From the NCBI GenBank assembly GCA_020226215.1, contig CM035235.1:71325283-71389282 (forward strand): 64,000 bases of DNA, read 5' to 3'. The notes below the pieces were generated by a model. The model was not told the origin of the DNA and made no database searches. It was given only the letters and a program-made list of their open reading frames with translations. The stretch comes from Sindora glabra. Its lineage: Eukaryota; Streptophyta; Magnoliopsida; Fabales; Fabaceae. Shown piece after piece: positions 27,301 through 38,723 of this stretch. The position numbers and the translations under genes are program-made. How positions within the stretch are numbered: position 1 is the stretch's first letter; the number at the start of each line of letters is the position of its first letter.

Positions 27301-29449
27301 TTGGCTGTGTAGTCTTTTTCCGGCAACTGGGCGCTGCTTCATTTGGGTAGCTTCGGTTTTTGTCTCGTGCACTATTGACATAATTACGTGATGAAAATAA
27401 AATAGATCGAGTAAATTTTGACTCTTAATAAATTAGACTTATTTTATAAATTTTGAATTTAACTTAATTTATTTCAAAAGTCAAATTTTGACTCAATTAT
27501 TTTTGACATAATTATACAATAGAAATAGATTACATTGAGTTAAATTTTACTCTTAATAAGTTAAGCTTATTTTATAAATTATTAATTTAAATTTGATCTA
27601 TTCATTTATATAAAATTAGAATTTGAGTTCAACTTAACTTATTTTAAAAGTCTAACCGAATCTATTAATTTATCTTGAACTTATATAATTAAATTTTCAA
27701 ATAAATTATAAAGATTAAAAATAAATTAATACTTAAATTAAATTTTCATTTATAATTATATATATTAAAATTATATTAATATTATACATATTTTATAAGT
27801 GCATATATTATATATTTTATATAATTTTATATTATATTATAGATAAATATAATAATTATTAAATAGGTCGATATAAAACCAAACTTATAAAAAAATAGAC
27901 ATGACATGTTTATTTAAATAGATTTATTTATTAATGTTAATCAACATGTTTAGATAAAAAATTATATTATATTATATTAAACTAAAAGTATATTTAAGTT
28001 ATAAATCTTTGATCAGCAGCCTGATGTTTCATCTTTACAGTCAAAGAACATCAACTTTTTTTTTAAGCTTTGCTTTGTTTGAATCAGGATTTGATTTATA
28101 ATTTGTATATATTTAATAATTTAACCAATTCATACCATTAAAAAAAAAGCGATTTTTGGAAATTGTCCTTCTTGGGGAAAGTGGAAATTGGGCTGTTTAT
28201 CTGTTCGTTAGCTTATCTGCAAGTCAAAATATTTATTTATCAATTTGGGCTGTTTTGAAATTTCTGACCGTATGGAGTTGGGTTTAAGTATTTTAATTTG
28301 TACACTCATTGGGCCTATGCTTGGATACAGATCCAATTGGAAACTCACATATCTTTGTCCTACAAAATAAGGAAAACAGGCCGTCGTCTCGGTAAAATCT
28401 TTTAGATTTCTTTTATTTGGACAAAACGCATATTTGGCAAGAATATAATAATAAATTATGAATATTATTAAAAATAATCGACATGTTCATAAGTTTATGA
28501 AAAATAACTTTTTTTTATATTGAAGGGGGCCGAAGCTTAACAAAAATAATTTTAAAAAGAGAAAATTAATTTCTTTTATTACCATAATTGATGGTTCTAT
28601 TTATTTTAGTAGAAAATATCATACAATTATAAAATATTAATATTGTGAAAAATAGTTTAAATATTTAATATTAAATATGATAATTTTAGTAGAAGATAAT
28701 TTTTTCTTTTTCTAAAAAACATATTTTTTTCTACTATCATAATCATATTTTTTAATTATAAATTTTAAATACATATGATATTTTTTTTATTTGCATATAA
28801 GTAGATGAATTTTTTTTGCTAAAAATATTTTTTGAAAAACAAATAGAGCTACTCCTTTTTCTTTTAATTACAGGATATACAACTACATGATGCTCATTCA
28901 TTCACATATAAAAAATGATTTTCTTCATGAAAAGTATCTTTTGAAGAAAAAATAGAACCTGAATTTTCAGAAAAATATGGATATATTTGGATAAATTTTT
29001 GTTTTTAAAAATATTCTAAAAATTATTTTTTCAAAAATAGTTTTTGAATGTAAAAAAATAAAAAATGTTTAGATAAGTAAATAAGAATATATTTTATTTA
29101 ATTATAAGATTGATATTCATAACAAGAGAATAAATTAAAAAACAAACTTGTTTGTGATATTCGATTTTTAAATTACACATTCAAATTTTCTGTTTTAAGA
29201 ATGAATTTTAAAAACAATTTACCAATAAAAAAATTCTATTTAAAAAAAACGAAAAACTGATTTTAAAAATAGCCCTCATTCCGTGAGCCAAGGGGGGCAA
29301 ATGTGCTATGCCACTTGGCCTCTCGGGTAAAAATTCCTACGCCGCAACAAAATCTATCTTTAAACAGGGAAAGTCTGGGTAATTTCTGTAATTGGAGGAG
29401 AACAATGCATGTATTTTGATCCAATTTAACCGTAGACAGACATTGAGGA
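24311..29449. other. Repeat-rich intergenic region
   Basis: No gene could be supported. The region holds a block of diverged inverted sequence at about 25565-26048 with AGCACGAC/AGCATGGC-like ends, a roughly 129-base direct duplication starting at 27377 and 27506, a GC-richer island at 27175-27380 with a 69-codon minus-strand frame, and a copy of an AT-rich MITE family at about 28985-29250. The rest is low-complexity AT-rich DNA. Confidence 0.5.
28985..29250. mobile_element. AT-rich MITE-like element, related to 34680-34978
   Basis: The interior (ATATTTTATTTAATTA, then TTTTTAAATTACAYATT) and the arms follow the same order as the element at 34680-34978, allowing for divergence. The arms form an imperfect foldback. 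Borders are approximate. Confidence 0.35.
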
Positions 29450-30438
29450 TGTTTGATAAATGGTTTTTGGGATGCTTTAAGCTGATTGATCAATTTTAGC
29501 TGGTTAAAAATTACATTAACTATTTGCTAACCAAATTTTTAAAACAGTTGGTGGCTCCAAATCCGTTGAATATTGAAATGCTGCCGCCAGCAGCATTTAT
29601 TTTTTACTGTTTATTTACTATTTATAAAAGGACATAAATGCCTCCGGTTATTGCTGTTTGCTACTGTTGCATTTTTCCCTAAAACAGTGCTGCGTTTCTG
29701 TTTGGTGAAATAATGCAGCATTTTCCATTTTCCTTTACTGTTGCGTTGTTAGTTGGTGAAATAATGCAGCATTTTCCATTTTCTTTTTGGTAAGATACTT
29801 TGTTAAAATATTGCTGTATTTTTTTTTGGTAAAATACTGTTACGTTTTTGTTTTACTAATATAAATACGTAAATTATAATTATAGTTATTAAATTTTTAT
29901 TAATAAATTATTTACTATAAAAATTATATTAATTATAATTTAAAAAATGTTTAATTTATAATAATTATAATATATATTATTTATAGAAGAAAAATTAATT
30001 TAAAATAAAAATATATATAATTGTAAAATATTGCTGTATTTTTTTTTGGTAAAATACTGTTACGTTTTTGTTTCAATAATATAAATACGTAAATTATAAT
30101 TATAGTTATTAATTTTTATTAATAAATTTATTTACTATAAAAATTATATTAATATAATTTAAAAATGTTTAATTTATAATAAATTATAATAATATATTAT
30201 TTATAAAAAAAATTAATTTAATAAAATATATATAAAATTTAAAATATTATAATAAAAAATATTTAAATAATTTATGAAATATACTTATACAAATAGTTAA
30301 TTATAAATAATTAATTATATCAAATATTTTTATTTAAATAATTAATGTGATCAGTTAATTAAATCAATTAATATAATTAATTATTAATAATTAATTGAAT
30401 TAATTAATAATTACAATTATCAGTAATTACCAAATAAG
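29450..30438. mobile_element. Candidate inverted-repeat element upstream of DEG5
   Basis: The left end GTTTGATAAATGG and the reverse complement of the right end (TATTTGGTAATTAC) are similar, as in many hAT- or PIF-like MITEs. The interior holds a direct repeat around GGTGAAATAATGCAGCATTT (near 29704 and 29757) and two copies of a 220-base unit. The right end lies only about 120 bases before the DEG5 ATG. Confidence 0.35.
29805..30240 (+). repeat. Two tandem units of about 220 bases
   Basis: The unit starting AAAATATTGCTGTATT at 29805 recurs at 30025 and stays alignable for about 215 bases, with small deletions in runs of A and T. Confidence 0.8.
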
Positions 30439-30556
30439 CCTTTCTGATAACATTCGATAATGTCAGCAAATATCCAGGTTAGAAAGTTGAACCCGGAGCG
30501 CAGAGGCACTTCAAAGCAAGTAGCTCTGGCCTCCTGGATAAGGAGGGTCCATTCCA

Positions 30557-33500
30557 ATGGCGACTCTAGCAATGGGCTCCCTCCAAACAATCCTTCCGTT
30601 GCAAACCAAGATCGCTTCTGAAAGTTGTTCAGCAAAGAGCCTTCCTTCTCTCGCTAGTCGACGAGCCATAGTCTTTGGTTCCAGTATTGTAGTGAGCTCC
30701 CTACTCAATCTCTATAATCCCAATTCGACGCCTGCTGGGCTTGCACTGCAGCAAGAAGATGACCTTCAGAAAGAAGAAGACCAAGTTGTGCAGCTTTTTC
30801 AGGTGTTTCTCTCTCCGTGTGTCTAATTCGATACCTTTCTCCGCAATTGGGATAATTTTCTTAACACTAGCTGCTTTTTGGCTTCTAATTTGATAGCTTG
30901 AAAATTGGGATCCATGTGATTTGATTCATTTCGCGTCCAGACAGCGTACCTTCATCTTTTTCATTTAATTTCAGTAGTTTTTCATTTTTAAGCTTGATGA
31001 GATTGTTAGTGATAGTGAATATGAATATCTTAGTTAGAGGTTTCGATGGAAGGTTATTCTTCGTTTGCATTGCTTATCTGCCTGTAAATAAAGGACATTG
31101 CTTCGTATTGTATGTCCTCTACTGCATTATGAGAATATTTTCTTTGAACTGAACTTGGTATATCACAGGAAACTTCACCCTCGGTTGTTTCCATTAGAGA
31201 CCTTGAACTGGCTAAACTCTCTAAGCTCTCCAATGAAGCCAATATGAACGACGATGAAGATGTTAAAGTTGAAGGCACTGGTTCAGGCTTTATTTGGGAT
31301 AAATTTGGTCATATTGTAAGCACTGCTTGTTTCGGCATTTTCCTTGCAGCCCCAGCTGAGATTGATTTATTATTATTATTAGAACATCCAGTGGCATAAG
31401 TAATCTGTTGTCTTGCTAAATTGAGGACATCTTCCAATAGATCTTCTCTTTGATGACAACTATTGCTTCAAAATCATTTATAATATTTTCGTTTTTCTGG
31501 TGGGCAGGTTACTAATTACCATGTTGTTGCTAAACTGGCCACTGATATGAGCGGTTTACAACGTTGTAAGGTTTTCCCTTATGCTGTTATTTCCACTATA
31601 CTGTTCGTGTTTGCTCTGAGATGCTAGAAACGTATTCCTTCTTGAGCTTACTGCCATTTCTCCAAGGAACAATGCATATTCATAATCTTGTCTTCAGGTG
31701 TTTCTAACTGATGCCAGAGGGAATAGTTTTTACAAGGAAGGGAAGATAGTTGGTTTTGATCCAGCTTATGATCTGGCCGTTCTAAAGGTATGTGATCAGA
31801 TTTTTTTTTTTCTTTTATACATAGTCAGACATTTTCAAATGGTCTGGGGGGGGGGGGCAAATGACTATCATTACGAAGGACTACTTTCTGATACGTGGTT
31901 AGCTTACTTTGGCAGTCCAAGATGGCAGTAAAAATAGATTTTGAAGTGTTGGTAATGATTACACAAATATTCTTGGTAGAAAACAAGAACTATGAATTTC
32001 ATTGACTTTATGATATAAGCCACCAATCCTTGCCTCTTACTGCTTCCCAGCATAAACTGCTAGAGAGTGGTAAAATTGAAGATACAATTGTATGGTTCTA
32101 TGGTAAACATCATGCATCCAATATCCAGATATACCATGTAGGATGCTGTCAAAGGCTGACCAAAAGTCTGGATCAGTAATTGAACTTGCTTCTGTTTGAG
32201 GTAAGGATAAATGACTCTAAAAAGCCACCCTGCAGTGGAAGGACTTATATTTTCATAGTCACAATTTCTAAGAATGAATGAGAAACTAGTGCTGCGATAG
32301 ATTCGGCATCCTGCTTACCATCTAGTGCTTGGAGAACGATACATCATCATTCTATTGAAACATTCAAGGGAATGCCTTCATGTAGATTCTCTCTAATGAA
32401 CTTGTTATTTTGACTTCCTTTTATGCTGCCCACTAGACGTGAATATATTTTTCTCTGGTCTATGTAGTTGTAAACTATGAAAGTAATATAAAGATTCCCA
32501 AAGTTATATTAATTTTCCTGCAGAACAATGAAATAACCCTCTTTTTCCTTTTTTTTTTCCCTCCTATTGTCAGCTATCAGAATTTCTCAGAACTTATTCT
32601 GTGTGCAGGTTGATATTGATGGGTACGACATAACGCCTGCTGTGCTTGGTACATCTAAGAATTTACGTGTTGGTCAGAGCTGCTTTGCCATAGGGAATCC
32701 TTATGGATATGAGAACACTCTCACAACTGGGGTAATAATATTCTGAATCCATCTGATCATGTACGATAGTGTAAACAACAAGATAGATATTATATTTTTA
32801 CCCATACTGTGTAGAATTCGAAGAAATCATTCATATGCTGTTTAAAAAAAGTTCGTTTTTCTTCAGATCGAACAGAAGTTTTGGTTGTTTCTTCAGTAAA
32901 GTGCCTAATTGAAGGCAATTAAAATGTAATCATTGTGTCTTCGTTGATGTAAATTTAGCAGGTGGTCAGTGGTTTAGGCCGAGAGATACCTTCACCAAAT
33001 GGACAGGCCATTAAAGGAGCTATTCAGACTGATGCAGCTATTAATGCAGGTACGCTACCCTTGAGGAAGTTATTTTTTCCTCTTTTTTCCCCTTCTGTCG
33101 AACCAGAACCTTGTATCCATATGTTACAGTTCCACCCCTCTTGCAGGGGCCTATTTGTTTTCTGAATGACTATTTATAGCTTGTATTTTTGTTAATTTAC
33201 AATGCTTCACATCTTATCGTACAGTCTGATCTTTACCGCTTTAATGCATGCATGGATCTAAACAGGGAATTCTGGTGGACCGCTGATTGATTCATACGGC
33301 CACGTTATTGGTGTAAACACTGCAACATTCACTAGGAAAGGTAAGGAAAATTTCCTGCTTCTGCTTTCTATATAGTAAAGGGAGTAAGTTCCAGAAATTC
33401 TTGCCAAAATGTATACATAGAAGTCATTTGATTGGCAAAAAGTTGCATAAGGAGTGCAACGTCTAGAAAGTAGGCAGAACTTCCCAAAAGTTCTACTTCA

Positions 33501-33865
33501 TTACTTTGTACAAAATATAAGAAGTTATTTACTTAACTCTCTATATGGAAGAAAACTTCCTATAGAGACTTTAATTCCTATTATCAACTAATGAATTTTG
33601 AGCACTTACTGCAAAGCTCTTAAGGGAATTTACTTCCTATAGAAATTTACTTCTTATATAAATCAAACAACTCCATGGTATAAAAGTAATTTCAAGCTTT
33701 GCTAATTTAATTTGGATCATCATTAACTCCAATATTTGTTCTTCTTGCTGCATTCCAGGAACTGGGATTTCATCTGGCGTTAACTTTGCAATACCCATAG
33801 ACACGGTTCTTAGGAATGTACCCTACCTTATTGTGTATGGCACCCCTTATAGAGATAGGTTTTGA
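30557..33865 (+). CDS. DEGP5: Protease Do-like 5, chloroplast thylakoid lumen (DEG5/DEGP5)
   Basis: This is a trypsin-fold serine protease that works with DEG8 in the thylakoid lumen in repair of photodamaged photosystem II. Eight exons, 30557-30802, 31169-31315, 31508-31570, 31698-31787, 32609-32731, 32962-33049, 33266-33340 and 33759-33865, join in frame into 312 residues (Arabidopsis DEG5 has 323). The N-terminus is a two-part transit signal: a Ser-rich stroma-targeting part, then twin arginines at 35-36, a hydrophobic stretch and an AGLA cleavage-like site at 60-63, suggesting Tat import. The catalytic triad is visible as His136 (TNYHVV), Asp177 (AYDLAV) and Ser255 (GNSGGPL). There is no PDZ domain, which is typical of DEG5 and unlike DEG1/DEG8, and the C-terminus VYGTPYRDRF matches the family. 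All introns are GT-AG; intron 4 is 821 bases and contains a G10 tract at about 31848. Confidence 0.95.
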
Positions 33866-34381
33866 TTATTCTTGTTTTCATGGATAAACCTTTGGATGTC
33901 CTTTGTGCAGTTCAATTTTTATATATACTACTACATCTATCTGTTAGAAGCTGAAAATCAGTACTCTTGGTTTGTTGAGAAAACCTGAGACATTTTAGTA
34001 TTTCACTAAGTAGCATTAGTCTTAAATGTTCCCCTTTAGCAAATCATTTTTATGCCTTGAGTAGCACTGCCGATCTCTGCTGAGTTGGGGACCTTTGCAT
34101 GTATATAAAACATAAAACAATGAACTCCCACTTACCAAAACCCTTATATTAAGAATATAATTGTTTGTGTGATAGCCCCAAAGATCATATTTTTTTACTG
34201 TTTCAACTTCTTGGGTGGGAAAAAATAACTAAAATAAAATACATATAAATCCACCAAAAGTTTTTAGCTTAAGTTACATCTGATATTCTTTGAAATTTTT
34301 TTAAAAGTTCTGTATTTTTCTTTGTACTCAAAATTTGATCCCCAATCCTAATCCTTAGCACTAGCATTCTCTGTGTCAGTA
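33866..34381. other. 3' region of DEG5
   Basis: This holds the probable 3' untranslated region of DEG5 and ordinary AT-rich DNA. No other gene is seen. Confidence 0.5.
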
Positions 34382-34619
34382 ATTTTAAATTGCAGCGGGT
34401 AGCAACACGTGTTTGCACTTTAAAAATTGTGGTTGCGGCAAGCATCACCACATTTGTGGTGCCATGTTAGATCACATTTGCAATTAAATTTTTATGCAAT
34501 TTTGTGGTTTAACACTAGGGGATTATTGAAAATTTTACGGCGTCAACATTTATTACCCACATTTTTGCTTTCGAGCTTTAGAATAGCAATCTTATCAAGA
34601 CCGCAATTGTAATTTAGAA
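34382..34619. mobile_element. MITE-like element related to the one in channel intron 3
   Basis: The left end TTTTAAATTGCAGCGG and the reverse complement of the right end (TTCTAAATTACAATTGCGG) are imperfect inverted repeats. Both resemble the ends of the element at 6511-6738, and the interior again has TTGCAATT-type motifs. It lies about 500 bases after the DEG5 stop. Confidence 0.45.
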
Positions 34620-34679
34620 TTATAATCAAGTTCTAATTTTGTTTATGATTTCCATCTAATCATCTAATTGATAATTTGA

Positions 34680-34978
34680 GTCTATTTGGATGTATTTTCA
34701 TTTTTTATTTTTAAAAATTATTTTTGAATTTAAAGAAAACAAAGAATAAATAATATTTAAATAAATAAGAAAATATTTTATTTAATTAAAAAATTAACAT
34801 TTAAAACCAAAGAACACAATGTAAAAAAAAATATTTTTATTAATCTATTTTTAAATTACATATTTGAAGTTATAATTTTTAAAAATAAATTTTAAAAATA
34901 GTTTGTCAAATAAGGATTTTAATTTTTAAAAATAAAAAATTATTTTTAAAGATAATAAACAAATAGACCCTTTTCTCC
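34680..34978. mobile_element. AT-rich MITE with GTCTATTTG ends
   Basis: GTCTATTTGGATG at 34680 pairs with CAAATAGAC ending at 34978, and the inverted repeat continues for about 40 bases (TTTTTTATTTTTAAAAATTA on both arms). The element is non-coding. Confidence 0.55.
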
Positions 34979-35072
34979 TAATTGAATGAAGTGGGATTGC
35001 TATGAGCGGTGAGGAGTAGTGTTTTATTCAATCTCTAGTCCAATTTATTGTTAGGCAATAGTGTATGTGTGT

Positions 35073-35311
35073 AAAATCCTAAATACATACTAACGACAGT
35101 TGGTCTAAGTGATAGGAGCTTGGTCCCCTTAAATAAGGTTTCGGGTTCGAGTTCGAGTTCGAGTTCGAGTCTTGTGAATAGAATAAACTGTCGCTGGGAG
35201 AGCTTTACCCCCATATTAGGTCCTCCCGGCTCAAATCCAAATTAGTCGGAGGTCCAATGTGACTTACCGAATACTGAATGATCCATACTAAAAAAAAAAT
35301 CCTAAATACAT
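35073..35311 (+). mobile_element. tRNA-derived SINE with 16-base target-site duplication
   Basis: The direct repeats AAAATCCTAAATACAT at 35073-35088 and 35296-35311 are identical and flank a body of about 207 bases. The body starts with a tRNA-like head (GGTCTAAGTGATAGG as A box, GGGTTCGAGTTC as B box) and ends in an A tract. The B box has been expanded into four GTTCGA units in a row. A perfect duplication suggests a recent insertion. Confidence 0.8.
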
Positions 35312-36960
35312 CATATGTCAAGGAAAAGTACTGTTTTAAAATGATTTTAATAAAACGAGCGCAACTCCCATATGATGTATAGAATTCTTTCTGTAATCAA
35401 AATTAATATATATTTTATACTTCAAAATAAATATTATAAAAAATTATTATAAGGTTAATATAATTTATATAGTTGAAAATTTATAATTAAAAATATAAAA
35501 ATATACACTTATATAAATACATATATTACTTTCATTCTTTAAATTTTTTACAAAAATATTTTATTTTATGAAAAATTTAATGTGAGATATTAAAATCAAT
35601 AATCAAATAAAAAAATTAAAGTTTGAGAAATCAAATGTTCAATTTCATCAAACTTACATATTTCAAAACTAAAGTCTAAGAGATCAAATATTTAATTTCG
35701 TCAAATCTACATATTATAGTATGGATATATATACAAATAACTCATTAAAAATATAATATATATTTAAATAAAAAATAATTATATTATACTATACAAATAT
35801 TCTACTTATAAATAGTTTTAAATTTGGTGTATTTGAAACGTTAATTAAAAAAGTATTAGTGAAATTATAAAATTAATAATTTAAAATTTATTATAATTTA
35901 AAACGTAATTAAAATTTTATTATTTAAGTAATAGTATGAAAAGATCATATTGTAAATAAAAATTTTAAAAATATGATTATAATATAAAAGTTAAATATAC
36001 ATTTATTATAATATAAATTAAATTAATCTTAGTAAAATAAAGTGGTAACACATATAAAATATATGTTCATATTAGTATTAAAATTATAATAATATTAAGT
36101 AAATATATAATAGTACTATAACAATTTACAATACAGGCATAGGCAAATAATTTATTAAAAATATAAAATATATTTAAATAAAAATAAATAATTATAATGT
36201 TTTTAAAATGAATATTAAATATAATTTATTAGTAGATTATGAAAAATTTTCATTTACATAAAAGAGGGAAAAATTAAATAATTACAATATAAATTAAAGA
36301 AAAGTAAATTAGTCTAATAAAATATGAATGTGACACATTCTATTAAGTTACTCTTTAACATGAATTTTTTTTTTTAATTTGATTTGAGAGGGAAATTTGC
36401 TGGTGTTGAAGAGAAAAATATAGTTAGAAGAAGATATAGATGTAAATATTAATAAAATATAGATTATTTTAGAAAAAATATAAATTGGCATATCATTGAT
36501 TCCGTTCCCATTTCATTTTTAATCCATATATATATTTTTAAATATTTTAAAGATAAATATGAAAATTAGTTTGAAAATAGTTAGAAGATTTTTAAGATAA
36601 ATATTAAATATAATTTATTAGTAAATAGAAAAATATTTTCATTTATTTAAAAGTATATAGAAAACTAAATAATTAAAATATATTAAATTTACAAAGAAAG
36701 TAAATTAATTTAATAAAATATGAAAATGGCAAATATTCCATTAAATGCTTTTTCACATAAATTTTTTGGTAGGTTATTTTAGGAGGGAAATTGGTAGGTT
36801 GAAGAGTTTTAGAGAAAAATATAGATAAATATTTAGGCTTCATTTTACGTATCATATAAGATTTAATAATATAAGATAGACTATACAATTAAAATTTATA
36901 TAATATTTAAGAATTTCAAATGAATTATATAACTTATTTGAAAATCTTCTTTTATGATAA
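35312..36960. other. AT-rich intergenic region with a diverged 388-base duplication
   Basis: No gene is seen. A stretch of about 220 bases starting AATATTAAATATAATTTATT at 36211 recurs at about 36600 with many changes. The rest is AT-rich, low-complexity DNA. Confidence 0.5.
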
Positions 36961-38004
36961 TGTTTGGTTTATAAAATCTTATATTCTCAAGAAAAAGTAC
37001 ATTCTCAAAATGTAATTTCTGATAATTTAATCAATAAGAATGTAATATTTTTATATTTAATTCATTATAATTTTTTTAGAAATATTTTATCATATTTCTA
37101 TACATGTTATATTATTGTATTTGATTTATATTTGATATTTTTGAAAATTCTGAAATTGTTACAAAAATACTTTTATTAAGTTTTTTATTATAAAATATAA
37201 TATAATAAACCATATTTTTATTTAAAACAACATAAATAATTAAAAAAAATTTAACACCTAATAAATTAAATTTTAATATTTAACATATGAAAATTCATTG
37301 AAATGTATATAAAAATATTTTATACTTTATTATATTTTAATATTTAATGTGTTATATTTTACAATTAATATATTCTTTATTTAGAATAAATAAATATTAT
37401 TATTTTATTTTTATGTATAAATATACCTTTTTAAAAAAATTTCAAGCCTATTATTTATTTCTTTAATGAAAGAAATCATATGTATATATAAATATATTAA
37501 AATAATCTTTTAAATATTAGGGACAACAATAGAAAAATTACAATTAAAAAATTAATATCATTACATTTCTTAATAATAAAAATATTTTAAAAATAAAGTG
37601 ATAATTTTTTCTAATTTAAATTAAAAATTACTTTATAAAGTAATAAATAAAAGAAAGAATTAAATATGACGATAATTTTGTTCTTTTATTTTAGTAACAA
37701 CATTCTTATTTGATAGGAATTTGAGGTACCCACCTCTTCTCATAAGAATATTTTAGAAAAAGATTGGATAAAAAATATTCCTTAAAATGTGAGATTTTTA
37801 GGCTTTAAACTTTGAACCAAATATAAAAATATTTCTTAGAATGTGATTTCCTCTCATAAGAATATTTTAGAGAAAAATTAGAAAAAAAATATTCTTCAAA
37901 ATGTGACATTCTCATGTGTTTTTCAAACTTTGAACTAAATATAAAAATATAATATTTCCTTAAAATATTCTTAAAAATGTGAAAATTATTCCGCGAATCA
38001 AACA
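36961..38004. mobile_element. Non-autonomous transposon with TGTTTGRTT ends
   Basis: The left end TGTTTGGTTTATAAAAT and the reverse complement of the right end (TGTTTGATTCGCGGAAT) match as terminal inverted repeats of a type common in plant genomes. The interior is AT-rich and carries no transposase. It contains a tandem pair of about 114-base units at 37739 and 37853 that begin CTCATAAGAATATTTTAGA. Confidence 0.45.
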
Positions 38005-38543
38005 CTTTTTATATAATTCTAATTCCATACAAAACTATCCATTCATTAAAGGAGAAAATAAAAGCCGATAATATAGTGTTAAAATAAATAATAAATTGTT
38101 AAAATTAAAAAAAACTTTCTTATATTTTTATCTTCTTCATTTATTAAAAAAATTCTTTCTATCTCTCTCTCCTCTATCATATATGTAAAGATATTTTTAT
38201 CAATTTTTTTTTAAATATATACATTCTTATAAAACATGACAATAAATACAAAATAGGATAATTTTATATAAACTTCATCTTATATCATTAAAAATCAAAT
38301 GTTACATAATATATTATATTATATTATATTATCAAATAATTTTATACTATATAATATGATATATCAAATGAAGATACTAATTAGTTAGTTTGACAATTGA
38401 AATTATAATCTCTATACTCTAAACTTTAGAGTTTAAAATAAGTAATCCACTGAGAAGATGTATTTTATAATTTACTTTGGAATATCATATGTAATAATTA
38501 TTCTCTAGGGTTTTTCAATTTGTTTTACAATTATATTTATTAG

Positions 38544-38723
38544 ATAAATTACTTTAAGGTTTTAGGTTTGAATCCTTGAAAATTCAGTTACGTTAAAACT
38601 TAGTTAAAAGAGTTTTGTCATCTAATGTGATCTTATCTGACTTGAATCTAGATTAGTCGATACCTTATATGATATTTAAACACTAAATGATTATTATATT
38701 AAAAAAATAAATTACTTTAGGTT
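38544..38723 (+). mobile_element. 5'-truncated SINE with target-site duplication
   Basis: ATAAATTACTTTAAGGTT at 38544-38561 and ATAAATTACTTTAGGTT at 38707-38723 flank a body of about 145 bases. The body starts at the B box (TTTAGGTTTGAATCC) and shares motifs in order with the SINE at 35089-35295 (ATGTGAYYT, AATCYARATTAGTCG, ACTRAATGAT). It ends in an A-rich tail. The A box is missing, as expected after incomplete reverse transcription. Confidence 0.65.
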
